From NCBI GenBank assembly GCA_949300365.1, contig CASGEC010000001.1, positions 377,980-441,979 on the forward strand: DNA of 64,000 nt, given 5' to 3'. The position numbers and the translations under genes were made by a program. This document shows, one piece after another, positions 16,645-25,424 of the stretch. The DNA comes from an uncultured Bacillota bacterium (GTDB lineage: Bacteria > Bacillota_I > Bacilli_A > RFN20 > CAG-288). The stretch's first letter is position 1, and every line of letters begins with the position of its first letter. The notes below the pieces were generated by a model. That model saw only the letters and a list, made by a program, of their open reading frames with translations, did no database searches and was not told where the DNA came from.

Positions 16645-17273
16645 GACTGAACAAGTTCCTCCGTATCGTCATCCCCTTCTTTGCCGGCATTTCCATCATC
16701 GGGACGGGGTATTCCATCTTCAACTTCGCAGAGCTGAACACCAGCTCGACTTTTGATGGTGAGGATGCGCCCATTGTCCAGATTGTCGAAAAGGCGACCG
16801 GTGGGACGCTTTCCGTCCAGGCCGAGACCTATTATGAAGAGGACAACATCTACGAGGTTTACACCCAAGGTCTTTACCTTATCATTCTCCAGACGCGAAG
16901 CTATTTCAATTTCACGCATTTTAGGTTGACCTATACTCCTGATCAGGACTCCAATTGGGAAGAGGGGGTCGAAGTTCCTATCCATTTCTCTGCCCAAGTG
17001 GAATTCGATAATAAGGTTGCGGAATACTTCAATTGCTCCTGGGATGGGAGTGGAGATGGTGTTTATGTTTATGATTTTGAGGGCCAACTGACTGTCACGA
17101 CGACAAAGGACGAGTCGGCTGTCTGCCACATCCCCGTTCCTTCTGTTTTCTTTGCCGAAGGCAAGGAACCTATCGTGAGTACGGATGTGCTTGGTATCAT
17201 AAATGATTTGAAGAATAACAATAGCAAGCTGACGTTTACCTTTACGGCGACGATGGATGGCAATGCTGGATAG
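16641..17273 (+). CDS. SipW-type secreted protein D
   Basis: This 210-residue protein has the leader LRIVIPFFAGISII followed by GTGYSIFNF (21-29). The mature domain is acidic with several aromatic residues and one cysteine near the middle. Translation is coupled to protein C by the ATGA overlap, so C and D may be made in equal amounts. No domain is recognised. Confidence 0.7.
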   Translation: MRLNKFLRIVIPFFAGISIIGTGYSIFNFAELNTSSTFDGEDAPIVQIVEKATGGTLSVQAETYYEEDNIYEVYTQGLYLIILQTRSYFNFTHFRLTYTPDQDSNWEEGVEVPIHFSAQVEFDNKVAEYFNCSWDGSGDGVYVYDFEGQLTVTTTKDESAVCHIPVPSVFFAEGKEPIVSTDVLGIINDLKNNNSKLTFTFTATMDGNAG

Positions 17274-17287
17274 GAGGTAGGAAAGAA

Positions 17288-19666
17288 ATGAGAAAGAAAA
17301 GCTTCGTATTGGCCCTTTCCTTGACCTTGGCTTTCGTATTGTCCTTTATCGGTTCCGGCTTTGCCTTGTTCTATGTCGGCGGGACGAAAACCGAGTCTAA
17401 AGACGTTTCCCCTCGTGTCGACCAGATCGAAGAGAACTACGCCCTTGCCGATGCCGGCAATTCGGATAGCTTTTATGATGTCTATTTCTTCTGCACGCCG
17501 TATGCCGCTTTTTTGGGTGATAACGAAGATCCACTAAAGGTAGACTTAAATCAGCGAACGTTTTCAGATACATCCAGCCGGAATTTCGCTAAGACTTATT
17601 TCTGGGATGGTGCCCTTCCAGAAGATGCTGATCAACAAGTAAATTCTAGTGGAAACAATGGGAACAATGGCTGGCGCCATATCCGTGTCTATCGCTCGAT
17701 TTCCTTCGAGCAATTCACAAGCATTGGAACACCTCGGGCCGGAAAAGGCTATACAGGGGATACCAGTGGTAATAAAGCTAGGAATTATTGGGATTGCGAC
17801 TATAATGGATGGCCACTCGACTTTTCTGGCTGGACAGCAAACAAAGAAGCAGCCATGGATTGCTTGACGGAAAACCAGGGTGACTTTTATAACCAAGGAA
17901 ACTTTGAGTATGTCGATGTCTTCTCACCTCTTTCATCCATCGATTCCTTAGCCAAAAACGATGGCTCCGAGATTTCAATTGATGGATCAAAAAAAGATGA
18001 TAAGGTCATATATCTTTATCCCATTTTCTCGACAGGAAAAAGCACAAAAGTATCGCCTCTACAAGCATCAGTACGTCTTTCCTTCCATGATGAGGGCTCA
18101 TTCCCTGATGAAGGACAAACAAATGGGCATTACTTCCTTGCCCAGAATGGCCTAGGAAACAATGCTGAATACTACTACAACAATTTAGTCGTTGATCAAG
18201 ATGCTATAGACAATAATAAGTATTCTCTAGAGTTCACGGTTCTTACGTGGACTGGAGAAGGTGGTAAAGGAGGCTGGTTGGCGGATAATTCTGGAAAGGA
18301 TCCGACGAATGATTGGCATAGTGTGTGGGAAAAGGTCGATTTGCCACTTGTTAAGATGCCCGGAATATACAATGTCAAAGTGCGCCTATTCAACCAATTC
18401 TATGATTACTACGATAATAATTCACAAGATTATAAAGAGCTAAGTGCGGAAGAGTATGCCGATGCTGTAATTTCCAATCGCTTAGGCAATATTAAAGACG
18501 AGGGCGTTGTCGTCAATCACATTATTTATGCTAGCAATAATGTTGAAGGTGTAGATTCGTATTCAAAAACGCAACGTGATAAATCTTATTCTACACCAAA
18601 GAAAGGCGAAGATGGTCAAAACCAATTTCTTGGCTCAGATGGTACTACTTACACAGGTCTTTCCCCATTTGTCTGTTTGATTCAGCTTGAGCGTGTCTAT
18701 GAGTTCCATTTGCTGGGCGGACAGAGTGCGACTTTCGATTATGATCAGACACCTTATTTCTATCAAGGGGATATCTTCCCAGCCGATTATGACAATGCCC
18801 AAGGGAGAAAGCGGCTCACTTTGGGATTGAACAATGTTTTCTTCAACGCTTCTTCATCAGGATGGTTCCACGATACTTATGTTGGCGAAAGCTCCGGTGA
18901 CAACAATCGGGAAGGTAATTTCCGGAGCAATGTCTTCACTGTGGATTTCATGAATACTATTTGGCCGAATAGCATCACTTCTTTTAGTGAGGAAGAATTG
19001 CAACAAATCAATGATTTTGCAGAAACGGAATATGAAGAAGAGAATCCTCAATATGTTTCGATATCTGATGATGGTCTCTTGCAGAAAGCCAAATCCAAAG
19101 AAGAAGCTCCTGACAATTATGATTATGAATTGACCAACACCGAAAACAAAACTGCATATCGAACAATGCTTAAGATAACGAGATCGGGATACTACAACAT
19201 ACGTCTTCAGATCTTTTTCAAAGAGGATTCCAATACAACGGATACGGCGGACTTGAAATCCTATATTGACGAAATCAAGATAGCCATTTCACCAGTGCAG
19301 GCTCACTATTTTGTTAAGATATTCAAAAACAACAGCTTTAATTATCATGCCGGACAGCTCAATCAAGGGAGCGGAGATTCTATCTTTGTGACGCACGATA
19401 AGGATTTACCGAATGGCAATGAACTTGTCGCCATCTTGAAATTCGATGAATTTGGAATGACCCTCAATGGAGAGAGCAAGTTCTTTACGGATGCCAATCA
19501 TGATGGAAAGATTGATATTGAAACTGGTGAAGGAGAAAAGACCCTTGCCGAAATCCGCAATGAAAACGGCGGGAATCTTTATGATTTTGTGACCGGCATA
19601 ACCGTTCCGGATCGTCTGATTCTTCAGAAGAACTATATTTTCTGCCTCGACTACGTCCAGCAATGA
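17288..19666 (+). CDS. Large SipW-type secreted protein E with EF-hand-like loop
   Basis: This 792-residue protein has a leader ending in GSGFALFYV (22-30), the same motif family as the four smaller proteins. The mature part is rich in Asn, Asp, Tyr and Gly, typical of large extracellular proteins. A DANHDGKIDIET stretch at 735-746 resembles an EF-hand/dockerin calcium loop. There are only a few cysteines and no C-terminal TM, sortase motif or SLH repeat. A strong AGGAGG precedes the ATG. Codon use is AT-rich. It could be a tip, adhesin or anchor protein for the putative fibre; this is inference. Confidence 0.72.
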   Translation: MRKKSFVLALSLTLAFVLSFIGSGFALFYVGGTKTESKDVSPRVDQIEENYALADAGNSDSFYDVYFFCTPYAAFLGDNEDPLKVDLNQRTFSDTSSRNFAKTYFWDGALPEDADQQVNSSGNNGNNGWRHIRVYRSISFEQFTSIGTPRAGKGYTGDTSGNKARNYWDCDYNGWPLDFSGWTANKEAAMDCLTENQGDFYNQGNFEYVDVFSPLSSIDSLAKNDGSEISIDGSKKDDKVIYLYPIFSTGKSTKVSPLQASVRLSFHDEGSFPDEGQTNGHYFLAQNGLGNNAEYYYNNLVVDQDAIDNNKYSLEFTVLTWTGEGGKGGWLADNSGKDPTNDWHSVWEKVDLPLVKMPGIYNVKVRLFNQFYDYYDNNSQDYKELSAEEYADAVISNRLGNIKDEGVVVNHIIYASNNVEGVDSYSKTQRDKSYSTPKKGEDGQNQFLGSDGTTYTGLSPFVCLIQLERVYEFHLLGGQSATFDYDQTPYFYQGDIFPADYDNAQGRKRLTLGLNNVFFNASSSGWFHDTYVGESSGDNNREGNFRSNVFTVDFMNTIWPNSITSFSEEELQQINDFAETEYEEENPQYVSISDDGLLQKAKSKEEAPDNYDYELTNTENKTAYRTMLKITRSGYYNIRLQIFFKEDSNTTDTADLKSYIDEIKIAISPVQAHYFVKIFKNNSFNYHAGQLNQGSGDSIFVTHDKDLPNGNELVAILKFDEFGMTLNGESKFFTDANHDGKIDIETGEGEKTLAEIRNENGGNLYDFVTGITVPDRLILQKNYIFCLDYVQQ

Positions 19667-19676
19667 GGAACGGACG

Positions 19677-20185
19677 ATGGACAAGGAGATTGAGAACGCG
19701 GCCTTCCTTATCGAGATGGCCAGGATGGAATACGAAGCGGAATTTGTTCGTTCCAATCGTATCCAGGAAAAATGCGGAATCTTTCTTTCCTTGATGGGGA
19801 CTTTCCTTTCCATCGTTCTTGTCTCTTTTCCATATCCCCAAACAGTGGAAAAGATAGGGGAAGCAGCAGTCCTTGTCTTCCTCGTTTTTTTCTTCAGGCT
19901 GCCGTTTTCTATCTTATCGGCCTTGGCTTTGTAAGCTCCACCCTTTTTGTCAAACAGACAAAGAGACTCAATCCGGCGTGCTTTACGCAAAGGTATGTGG
20001 CGATGGAACCCTTGAAGGCACGGACGGAAATCCTATCCAGCCTTCGGATCATGATCGTAGCCAATATCGAAAAGAACGATAAACTGGCTAAACGCTTTAC
20101 CTACGGCATCACCATTTCGATCCCGGCTGCCGTTGTTCTTCTGATTTCGATGGTCGTCCTTCAATTCATCGTCCGGATGGGATGA
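19677..20185 (+). pseudogene. Frameshifted multi-TM protein (SLATT-like layout)
   Basis: Two overlapping frames make one protein of about 169 residues. The first begins at 19677 (ENAAFLIEMARMEYEAEF, then a TM). The second continues after a T7 tract at 19885-19891 with LQAAVFYLIGLGFVSSTL, an amphipathic helix and a final TM. The total length of 509 bases is one short of a multiple of three, as if one T were missing. The heptamer at the join, T TTT TTC, is also a canonical -1 slippery site. The layout (N-terminal helix, TM pair, helix, TM) recalls SLATT-type effectors, but this is from memory and weak. The gene follows protein E after 10 bases. Confidence 0.6.
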
Positions 20186-20210
20186 GTCGAGTGGAACGGA
20201 GGCCCATATC

Positions 20211-20351
20211 ATGACAATGGAAGAAATATTGGACGAATTTCTTTGTCCGGATCCGGAACCCCAGGATCCACCAATCATTGTCGTAGACAAGGTCATCCAT
20301 TTCCCGACGAAATCCGAGGATGACGAAGAAGAGAAAAAGAAAGCCGCCTAA
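20211..20351 (+). CDS. Small acidic 46-residue protein
   Basis: The reading frame starts at 20211 with an ACGGAGG site eight bases upstream and encodes MTMEEILDEFLCPDPEPQD through to an EDDEEEKKKAA tail. It directly follows the frameshifted TM protein, with compatible spacing for one operon. It has no TM or signal peptide and no recognised family. The good ribosome site is the main argument that it is real. Confidence 0.5.
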   Translation: MTMEEILDEFLCPDPEPQDPPIIVVDKVIHFPTKSEDDEEEKKKAA

Positions 20352-20990
20352 ATCCCTTTCGCCCATAAAGGCGATGCCCTCAATATGCCGCCTAGGGCTG
20401 TGAGGCTGAATGCAAGAGGGTCGACTGGGAACTCTTTTAGAACTTCACGAACGCTCTTTCGGAGCAATATAGATTTCGAATATTCTTGGAAACCTACGGA
20501 CTGTCTTTTTGTGGGGCCGTATTTTAAACGAAAACACATTGTTTTCATGAATCTCAAAAGCCGAAAACGGAAAGGCTCTCGGATCATCCCCAATCACACA
20601 TGGTAGCCTAAAATTCCGACGCGCTTTGTATGGGTTTTGGATGTCCTATTGTCTTGTACTCCCATAAGCCGTTTTTGAGGGAATACGATGCCCGTTTCCA
20701 GCTGTTTTGAAAGGATTGCTTCCTATTTTGAATACAGTGCCAGAATTTGTCGTTTTGAGGTAAATTGGGCAGTTTGGGCTGAACTTTAGTCCTGCCGAAT
20801 GAGCTGAAAGCCTCGCTAAGGCCTCTAGAAGACTCACCAGGGCGTTTGATTGGTCCTCCTTAGTATTTGACCGTCTTCTGTGCTTTTGAAGCTTTTGGGC
20901 CTGTTTCTGTGCGCTTTTGGAAGATGTGTCAGAGACTTGGACTTGTTGGTGGAAGGGACCTTGATTAATGAGATTTCTAAGACAAAGAGA
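20352..20990. other. Gene-poor stretch, possible decayed sequence
   Basis: No frame in this ~640-base stretch has a ribosome site plus believable protein. Composition differs from the neighbouring genes. A short inverted repeat GAAAACA-CAT-TGTTTTC lies at about 20530-20546. Minus-strand frames of 81 and 125 codons exist but look like chance or remnants. I see no IS ends. Confidence 0.4.
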
Positions 20991-21021
20991 GGCCGCCGGA
21001 ACAGACGGCATTCCGGCGGCC
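20991..21021 (-). terminator. Terminator of the solute-binding protein gene
   Basis: GGCCGCCGGAA (20991-21001) pairs perfectly with TTCCGGCGGCC (21011-21021); on the minus strand TCTCTTTGTCTT follows. Confidence 0.82.
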
Positions 21022-21032
21022 AAAGGTCTTCC

Positions 21033-22307
21033 TTAGAGCGTCAGCAGGTCATCGATCTTGCTTAGCTCTTCCCTTAGGGATTCGTCAGAGACTTTTTCTC
21101 CGCTTTCCAGGAGGGAGAAGAGGGAGTCGGGCGCTGTCCACAAAGCCTCCGGGACAAGGCTTTGGACGATGGCGTTCTCGCCCTGGCTGAGCAAGGCTTC
21201 TTCGACGCTGTCCTCGGCGATGTTGCAGCTTTCTCCGGTTAGGGCATCCACGGGAAGGACATTGAGCTCCTGATATCTTTCCCTTTGGATTTCACTGCTG
21301 GCTAGATAGGAAGCAAGGTCATGAAGCAATGCAGTTCTTGTAGAGTCCTTAATGCTCGGCAAGGGGTTGACGCCATACATCTTGTAGGAGAGGTAGGATT
21401 TCAGCTTGGCTTCCTTTCCCTCGATCGTCATCGAGGGCAAAGAGACGGCACCGAGATTCTCTTCTCCCATCTGCTGGATGTAGTTTTCCTTGCGCCAGCT
21501 GCCATCGACGACGGCCCCAAAGCCGTTGAATTGGCTGGGAGCGGCCGTCGCCGTCGTCGAGAAGACAAGCGGATCCTGGACGAGGCTTAGCATCGCCTTT
21601 GCGGCAAGAAGGCCTTCTTCGCAAGCAAAGTCAGAGGACTGTTGGGACACCCGCTTTTCATCCGGATTCCAGCGGATATCGTATCCTGCCCCAAAGCTTT
21701 GGAGGAAGGCCATCGAGAAGTAGGGGTCTTCCAAGGGGTAGCAGAGCTGCCTTCCCGCTTCCTGACAGACATCCAGGATGCCTTCGATGGTCCTGAGCTT
21801 GTCCTCCTTTCCGGCAAAGAGTTCCTTGTCGTAGTAGAGGAAGTAACCGTTGTCCCCGGAATAGGGATAGGCGAAGTGGTCACTCCCGATGGCAAACTTG
21901 TCCAGGCTCTCTTTCCCTTCGGGAACAAAGTCCAAGGCGCCCTTTGCAAGAAGATCGCCGATGGTGTCCGAGCTGAAGGCATAGAGATCCGGCCCTTTCT
22001 CCCAGTCCTTGACCCGGCTTGCGATCTCGCCGGTGGAATAGGCCTCTCCCTTTACCGTCACGTTGATCCAGTCGTTGTCCTCCAGGAACTTCTCGAGCGT
22101 CCTTTCCACAAAGGGGATTTCCCTTTCCGGACAGGCAAAGGCAATCGTGTATTTCTCTTCGTGCACCGTTGGCCTTTGCGGCGTCGTCACATCTCCTGGA
22201 TCAGAAGGTTGGGTAGGCGTATTGGGCGTTGAGGATGCCTCAGTCGAACAGCCAGTAGCAAGGAATGAAGCAAGAAGGAGGGCAGAAAGAAAAGTCCTTT
22301 TCGTCAT
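21033..22307 (-). CDS. Extracellular solute-binding lipoprotein (carbohydrate-type), orphan
   Basis: This 424-residue lipoprotein has a clear lipobox LATGC with Cys20 and a Ser/Thr/Pro linker. It has a family 1-like binding fold: YTIAFACPEREIPFVERTLEKF, KGPDLYAFSSDTIGDLLAKGAL, FAYPYSGDNGYFLYYDKELF and DGSWRKENYIQQM are typical of maltose-type binding proteins. It would present a sugar or oligosaccharide to an ABC importer, but no permease or ATPase gene is adjacent, so it is an orphan that must share another system. GGAG lies before the ATG and a strong terminator follows. Confidence 0.85.
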   Translation of the reverse strand: MTKRTFLSALLLASFLATGCSTEASSTPNTPTQPSDPGDVTTPQRPTVHEEKYTIAFACPEREIPFVERTLEKFLEDNDWINVTVKGEAYSTGEIASRVKDWEKGPDLYAFSSDTIGDLLAKGALDFVPEGKESLDKFAIGSDHFAYPYSGDNGYFLYYDKELFAGKEDKLRTIEGILDVCQEAGRQLCYPLEDPYFSMAFLQSFGAGYDIRWNPDEKRVSQQSSDFACEEGLLAAKAMLSLVQDPLVFSTTATAAPSQFNGFGAVVDGSWRKENYIQQMGEENLGAVSLPSMTIEGKEAKLKSYLSYKMYGVNPLPSIKDSTRTALLHDLASYLASSEIQRERYQELNVLPVDALTGESCNIAEDSVEEALLSQGENAIVQSLVPEALWTAPDSLFSLLESGEKVSDESLREELSKIDDLLTL

Positions 22308-23014
22308 AGTATTGCTCCGTTTCTTGTCCTCACCTTAGCAAAGTATCCGGCGCCAAGAAAGAATCCCCATCGTGAGGACAATGAACCGAGATTTTTCTCT
22401 CCGCTGGATTCCTTTCCTAATTGCCCCCATTGTACACGAGCGATCTTTAAATTGCCACAAAATGGAAGCGATATTTTTGAACAAAAATCCGTATAGACGG
22501 TTTAGTAGGCGTTTTAAGATACAGCAATAGGTTATTTAATTTATATCTTAAAACGGCCTACTATTTCCCAAATACGGAGAAAGAAAGTTTTATGAACAAA
22601 ATATGCAAAATGTCTAAAATGACCTGTTTCAATGATGGAAAACAGGGTGATGGATGAGCAAAAATCATGCGATTTCCATCAAAAGCCCAGACAATGGGGA
22701 TTTTAATCAAGATTTGGTATAAAACCTTAAGGAAGATATAAGAGGTGTTCCTTTGACCTTTCTTCTTGAATTAGGATAGTTTCAACTAGATTAGAATGAG
22801 TATTTGCTATTTATGTTTTCTCTATTCCAGTTGGAGAAGCTGTGAATTGGCTTCAAGAACGATTTTTCTCCTCTTTTGTCACGCCTTCAAAAGGAGATAT
22901 GGATAAAAAGTGTTATTTAGGAACAGATGTTTTTCTATTTCATATGCCTATCCGATTTTTGGTGTGAGTGCCTTCCTTTTGTGCTAAAATCAAACCTGTA
23001 ATTGGAGGTTACAC
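22308..23014. other. AT-rich intergenic region with four nested hairpins
   Basis: This ~700-base gap has no supported gene. It holds a dense set of inverted repeats between about 22489 and 22680. They are CCGT-ATAG-ACGG (22489-22500), a long near-perfect hairpin of about 19 bp with arms 22503-22521 and 22544-22563, CCTGTTT/AAACAGG (22623-22629 and 22640-22646), and GATGG/CCATC enclosing ATGA/TCAT (about 22650-22680). A structured RNA or a decayed palindromic element is possible. A TGTGCTAAAAT extended -10 at about 22985 probably serves gpmA. Confidence 0.5.
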
Positions 23015-23764
23015 ATGACCAAGTTAGTTCTTATCCGCCATGGCGAGAGCGAGTGGAACAAGCTCAATCTCTTCACGGGTTGGACAGACGTCGAACTTTC
23101 CGACAAGGGAAGGGAAGAAGCCGATACCGCCGGCAAGCTTCTCAAGGAAGGCGGCTATACCTTCGACATCGCCTTCACTTCCGTCCTCAAGAGAGCCATC
23201 CACACCCTGTGGCACGTTCTGGATGGTATCGACCAGGCCTATCTCCCTGTCGTCAAGGACTATCACCTCAACGAGAGGCACTATGGTGCCCTGCAGGGAC
23301 TCAACAAGAAGGAGACCGCCGAGAAGTATGGTACCGAACAGGTCCATCTCTGGAGACGTTCCTTCGACGTTGCCCCGCCGAAGCTTGATCCTTCCGATGA
23401 GCGGAATCCGGCTCTCCAGGCCCACTACAAGGGTATCCCCGCTTCCGAACTGCCTCTGAGCGAATCCCTCAAGGACACGATCGCCAGAGTCGTTCCCTAC
23501 TACAACGAGAAGATCCTTCCGGAGATCAAGGCCGGAAAGAAGGTCCTGATCGCTGCCCACGGCAACTCCCTCAGGGCTCTTGTCAAATACCTGGACAACA
23601 TCTCCGACGAGGATATCGCCGGACTCAACATCCCGACGGGTGTTCCCCTTGTCTATGAGCTTGACGAGGAATTCAAGCCCATCCGTCACTACTACCTCGG
23701 CGACCAGAGCGCCATCGAGGCCAAGATCAACGCCGTCAAGAATCAGGACAGCGCCAAGAAGTAA
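23015..23764 (+). CDS. gpmA: 2,3-bisphosphoglycerate-dependent phosphoglycerate mutase
   Basis: This 249-residue glycolytic enzyme interconverts 3- and 2-phosphoglycerate. The phosphohistidine motif RHGESEWN is at residues 8-15. [29 protein letters not shown] and [14 protein letters not shown], all typical of dPGM, are intact. TGGAGG precedes the ATG. It is monocistronic, with a GC-rich terminator after the stop. Confidence 0.97.
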   Translation: MTKLVLIRHGESEWNKLNLFTGWTDVELSDKGREEADTAGKLLKEGGYTFDIAFTSVLKRAIHTLWHVLDGIDQAYLPVVKDYHLNERHYGALQGLNKKETAEKYGTEQVHLWRRSFDVAPPKLDPSDERNPALQAHYKGIPASELPLSESLKDTIARVVPYYNEKILPEIKAGKKVLIAAHGNSLRALVKYLDNISDEDIAGLNIPTGVPLVYELDEEFKPIRHYYLGDQSAIEAKINAVKNQDSAKK

Positions 23765-23772
23765 GTTGCTTT

Positions 23773-23801
23773 GCCCCGGGAAACCGGGGCTTTCCTTTCC
23801 A
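23773..23801 (+). terminator. Terminator of gpmA
   Basis: GCCCCGG-GAAA-CCGGGGC (23773-23790) is followed by TTTCCTTTCC. The tail overlaps the -35 of the next promoter. Confidence 0.85.
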
Positions 23802-23824
23802 AGGAAATCGCCTTCCGATATAAT
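23796..23824 (+). promoter_or_regulatory. Promoter of the cyclophilin-holA operon
   Basis: TTTCCA (4 of 6 to consensus) and a perfect TATAAT (23819-23824) are 17 bases apart, 22 bases before the start codon. Confidence 0.65.
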
Positions 23825-23846
23825 CTTTCAAGTGAGGTAAAAAGAA

Positions 23847-24347
23847 ATGGTCACGCTCAGAATCAAGGACTACGGCGACATCGTCATCGAGATCGACAAG
23901 GAATACGCCCGCAATACCGGGAGAAACTTCGTCTACCTGGCCAGCAAGGGCTTCTACGACGGACTGACCTTCCACCGGGTCATCAAAAACTTCATGATCC
24001 AGGGTGGCGATCCCAAGGGCACCGGTATCGGAGGTCCCGGCTATGCCATCAAGGGGGAATTCGACATGAACGGCGTCAAGAATCCCCTGCGCCATGAAAG
24101 GGGTGCCATCTCCATGGCCCGGGCGATGAATCCCGACTCCGCCGGAAGCCAGTTCTTCATCTGCGACACGGATGACTTCTTCCTCGATGGCCAGTATGCC
24201 GTCTTCGGCAAGGTCGTCAAGGGAATGGATGTCGTCGACAAGATCGCTTCCGTCAAGAAGGACAGGAACGACAAGCCCCTTGTCCCTGTCGTCATCGAAA
24301 AGGCCATCGTCGAGGACGAGACGGTCGAGGAACCCGAAAGGATCTGA
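23847..24347 (+). CDS. Cyclophilin-type peptidyl-prolyl cis-trans isomerase
   Basis: This 166-residue cytoplasmic foldase has the cyclophilin core FHRVIKNFMIQGGDP, with the catalytic Arg and the Phe-Met-Gln pocket, and SAGSQFFICDTDDFFLDGQYAVFGKV. It catalyses proline isomerisation during protein folding. No signal peptide is present. Its stop overlaps the holA start by one base (TGATG), so the two are coupled. Confidence 0.95.
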   Translation: MVTLRIKDYGDIVIEIDKEYARNTGRNFVYLASKGFYDGLTFHRVIKNFMIQGGDPKGTGIGGPGYAIKGEFDMNGVKNPLRHERGAISMARAMNPDSAGSQFFICDTDDFFLDGQYAVFGKVVKGMDVVDKIASVKKDRNDKPLVPVVIEKAIVEDETVEEPERI

Positions 24348-25342
24348 TGGTCTTCGTCTATTCCGGAAAGGATCCCGGACTGACGCTCCATACCCTCAAG
24401 AAGGACCTGGCCCTCAAGGGAGAGTCCTATGACAAGGCAACGGTCTATGATTGCTACAGGGATCCCATCAGGGACATCGTCTCCGACTGCTCTTCCCTCT
24501 CCCTTTTTGGCGAGAAGAAGATCGTCATCGCCCTCAACTGCTATTTCCTTTCCGGCATCGCAAAGTCAATCAAGGGACCCATCAAGGAAAAGGACCAGGA
24601 CTACAAGGGCCTTCTTGGGTATGTGAAGGATCCCAATACGGATACCGATCTCTATCTTCTTGTCCCGGGAACGCTTCTTCCTTCTTCGGAACTGGTCAAG
24701 GAAATAAAGAGAAGCACACCCAACTTCAAGGACTGCCTCGAACTGAAGGAAGATGACTACTACATGCTCTCCTATGACAGGGCCAAGGAAAGGAAGAAGA
24801 AAATCGAAAAGGAAGCCATCTCTGTCCTTCTGGAAAGGACGAAAGGCGACTTCCTTCTCTTCTCCTCCTACCTGGACCTCCTTCTTACCTACAAGGATGA
24901 CGTCCAGGAAGAGGATGCAAAGAAGATGGTCTACAAGCCCTTGGAGGACAAGGCCTATGAATGCCTTTCCCATCTTCTCAAAGGCGATGTCTCTTCCTCC
25001 CTTTCCTCCTATCGGAACGTCCGCAGGCAAGGCGTCGATCCCCTTATCATCCTCCTTACCTTCGTCAGCCAGATCAGGCTTATGGCCCTTGTCGAAAACC
25101 TGGTCGAGCAAGGCGAATGCAATGACGCGATCGCCAAGGCTCTCTCCACAAAGGGTTCTCCGATCAAGCCCGGAAGGATCTACTATATGCGCAAGGACCT
25201 CTCGGGATTGAGCTTTGAAAGGCTTGTCAAGATCCTATCCGACCTAGGAAACATCGAGGAGAGGATCAAGCTTGACAACGACAAGGGGGACGACCTTCTG
25301 GAGATGTTCCTTCTGGGGTTTAGGAACTATCGGAAGAGATAA
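24347..25342 (+). CDS. holA: DNA polymerase III delta subunit
   Basis: This 331-residue clamp-loader subunit has low overall conservation but the typical features. There is an N-terminal VYSGKDPGLTLHTLKKDL segment in place of the usual Walker-like region, LSLFGEKKIVIALNC for the F-x-x-K-K motif, and a C-terminal helical collar with RIYYMRKDLSGLSFERLVKIL. It loads the beta sliding clamp with delta-prime and tau. A holA gene close to rpsT is a common Bacillota arrangement, which supports the call. Confidence 0.85.
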   Translation: MVFVYSGKDPGLTLHTLKKDLALKGESYDKATVYDCYRDPIRDIVSDCSSLSLFGEKKIVIALNCYFLSGIAKSIKGPIKEKDQDYKGLLGYVKDPNTDTDLYLLVPGTLLPSSELVKEIKRSTPNFKDCLELKEDDYYMLSYDRAKERKKKIEKEAISVLLERTKGDFLLFSSYLDLLLTYKDDVQEEDAKKMVYKPLEDKAYECLSHLLKGDVSSSLSSYRNVRRQGVDPLIILLTFVSQIRLMALVENLVEQGECNDAIAKALSTKGSPIKPGRIYYMRKDLSGLSFERLVKILSDLGNIEERIKLDNDKGDDLLEMFLLGFRNYRKR

Positions 25343-25358
25343 GGATAGAAGGACGCAA

Positions 25359-25386
25359 AAAAGGCCGGGCACAGACCCGGTCTTTT
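25359..25386. terminator. Bidirectional terminator between holA and rpsT
   Basis: GGCCGGG (25363-25369) pairs with CCCGGTC (25376-25382), with AAAAAA on one side and TTTT on the other. Confidence 0.8.
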
Positions 25387-25424
25387 CCATAGCTATTGTC
25401 TAAACAGAGAGGAAGTCTTCTTCC

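Noticed and set aside
20646..21023. A 125-codon minus-strand frame after the solute-binding gene
   Set aside because: It would begin inside the terminator hairpin of that gene and has no ribosome site or hydrophobic/charged pattern of a real protein.
22503..22563. A CRISPR/tracrRNA-like reading of GTTTTAAGATA in the large palindrome
   Set aside because: There is no repeat-spacer array and no cas gene in the window; a single palindrome is not evidence of CRISPR.
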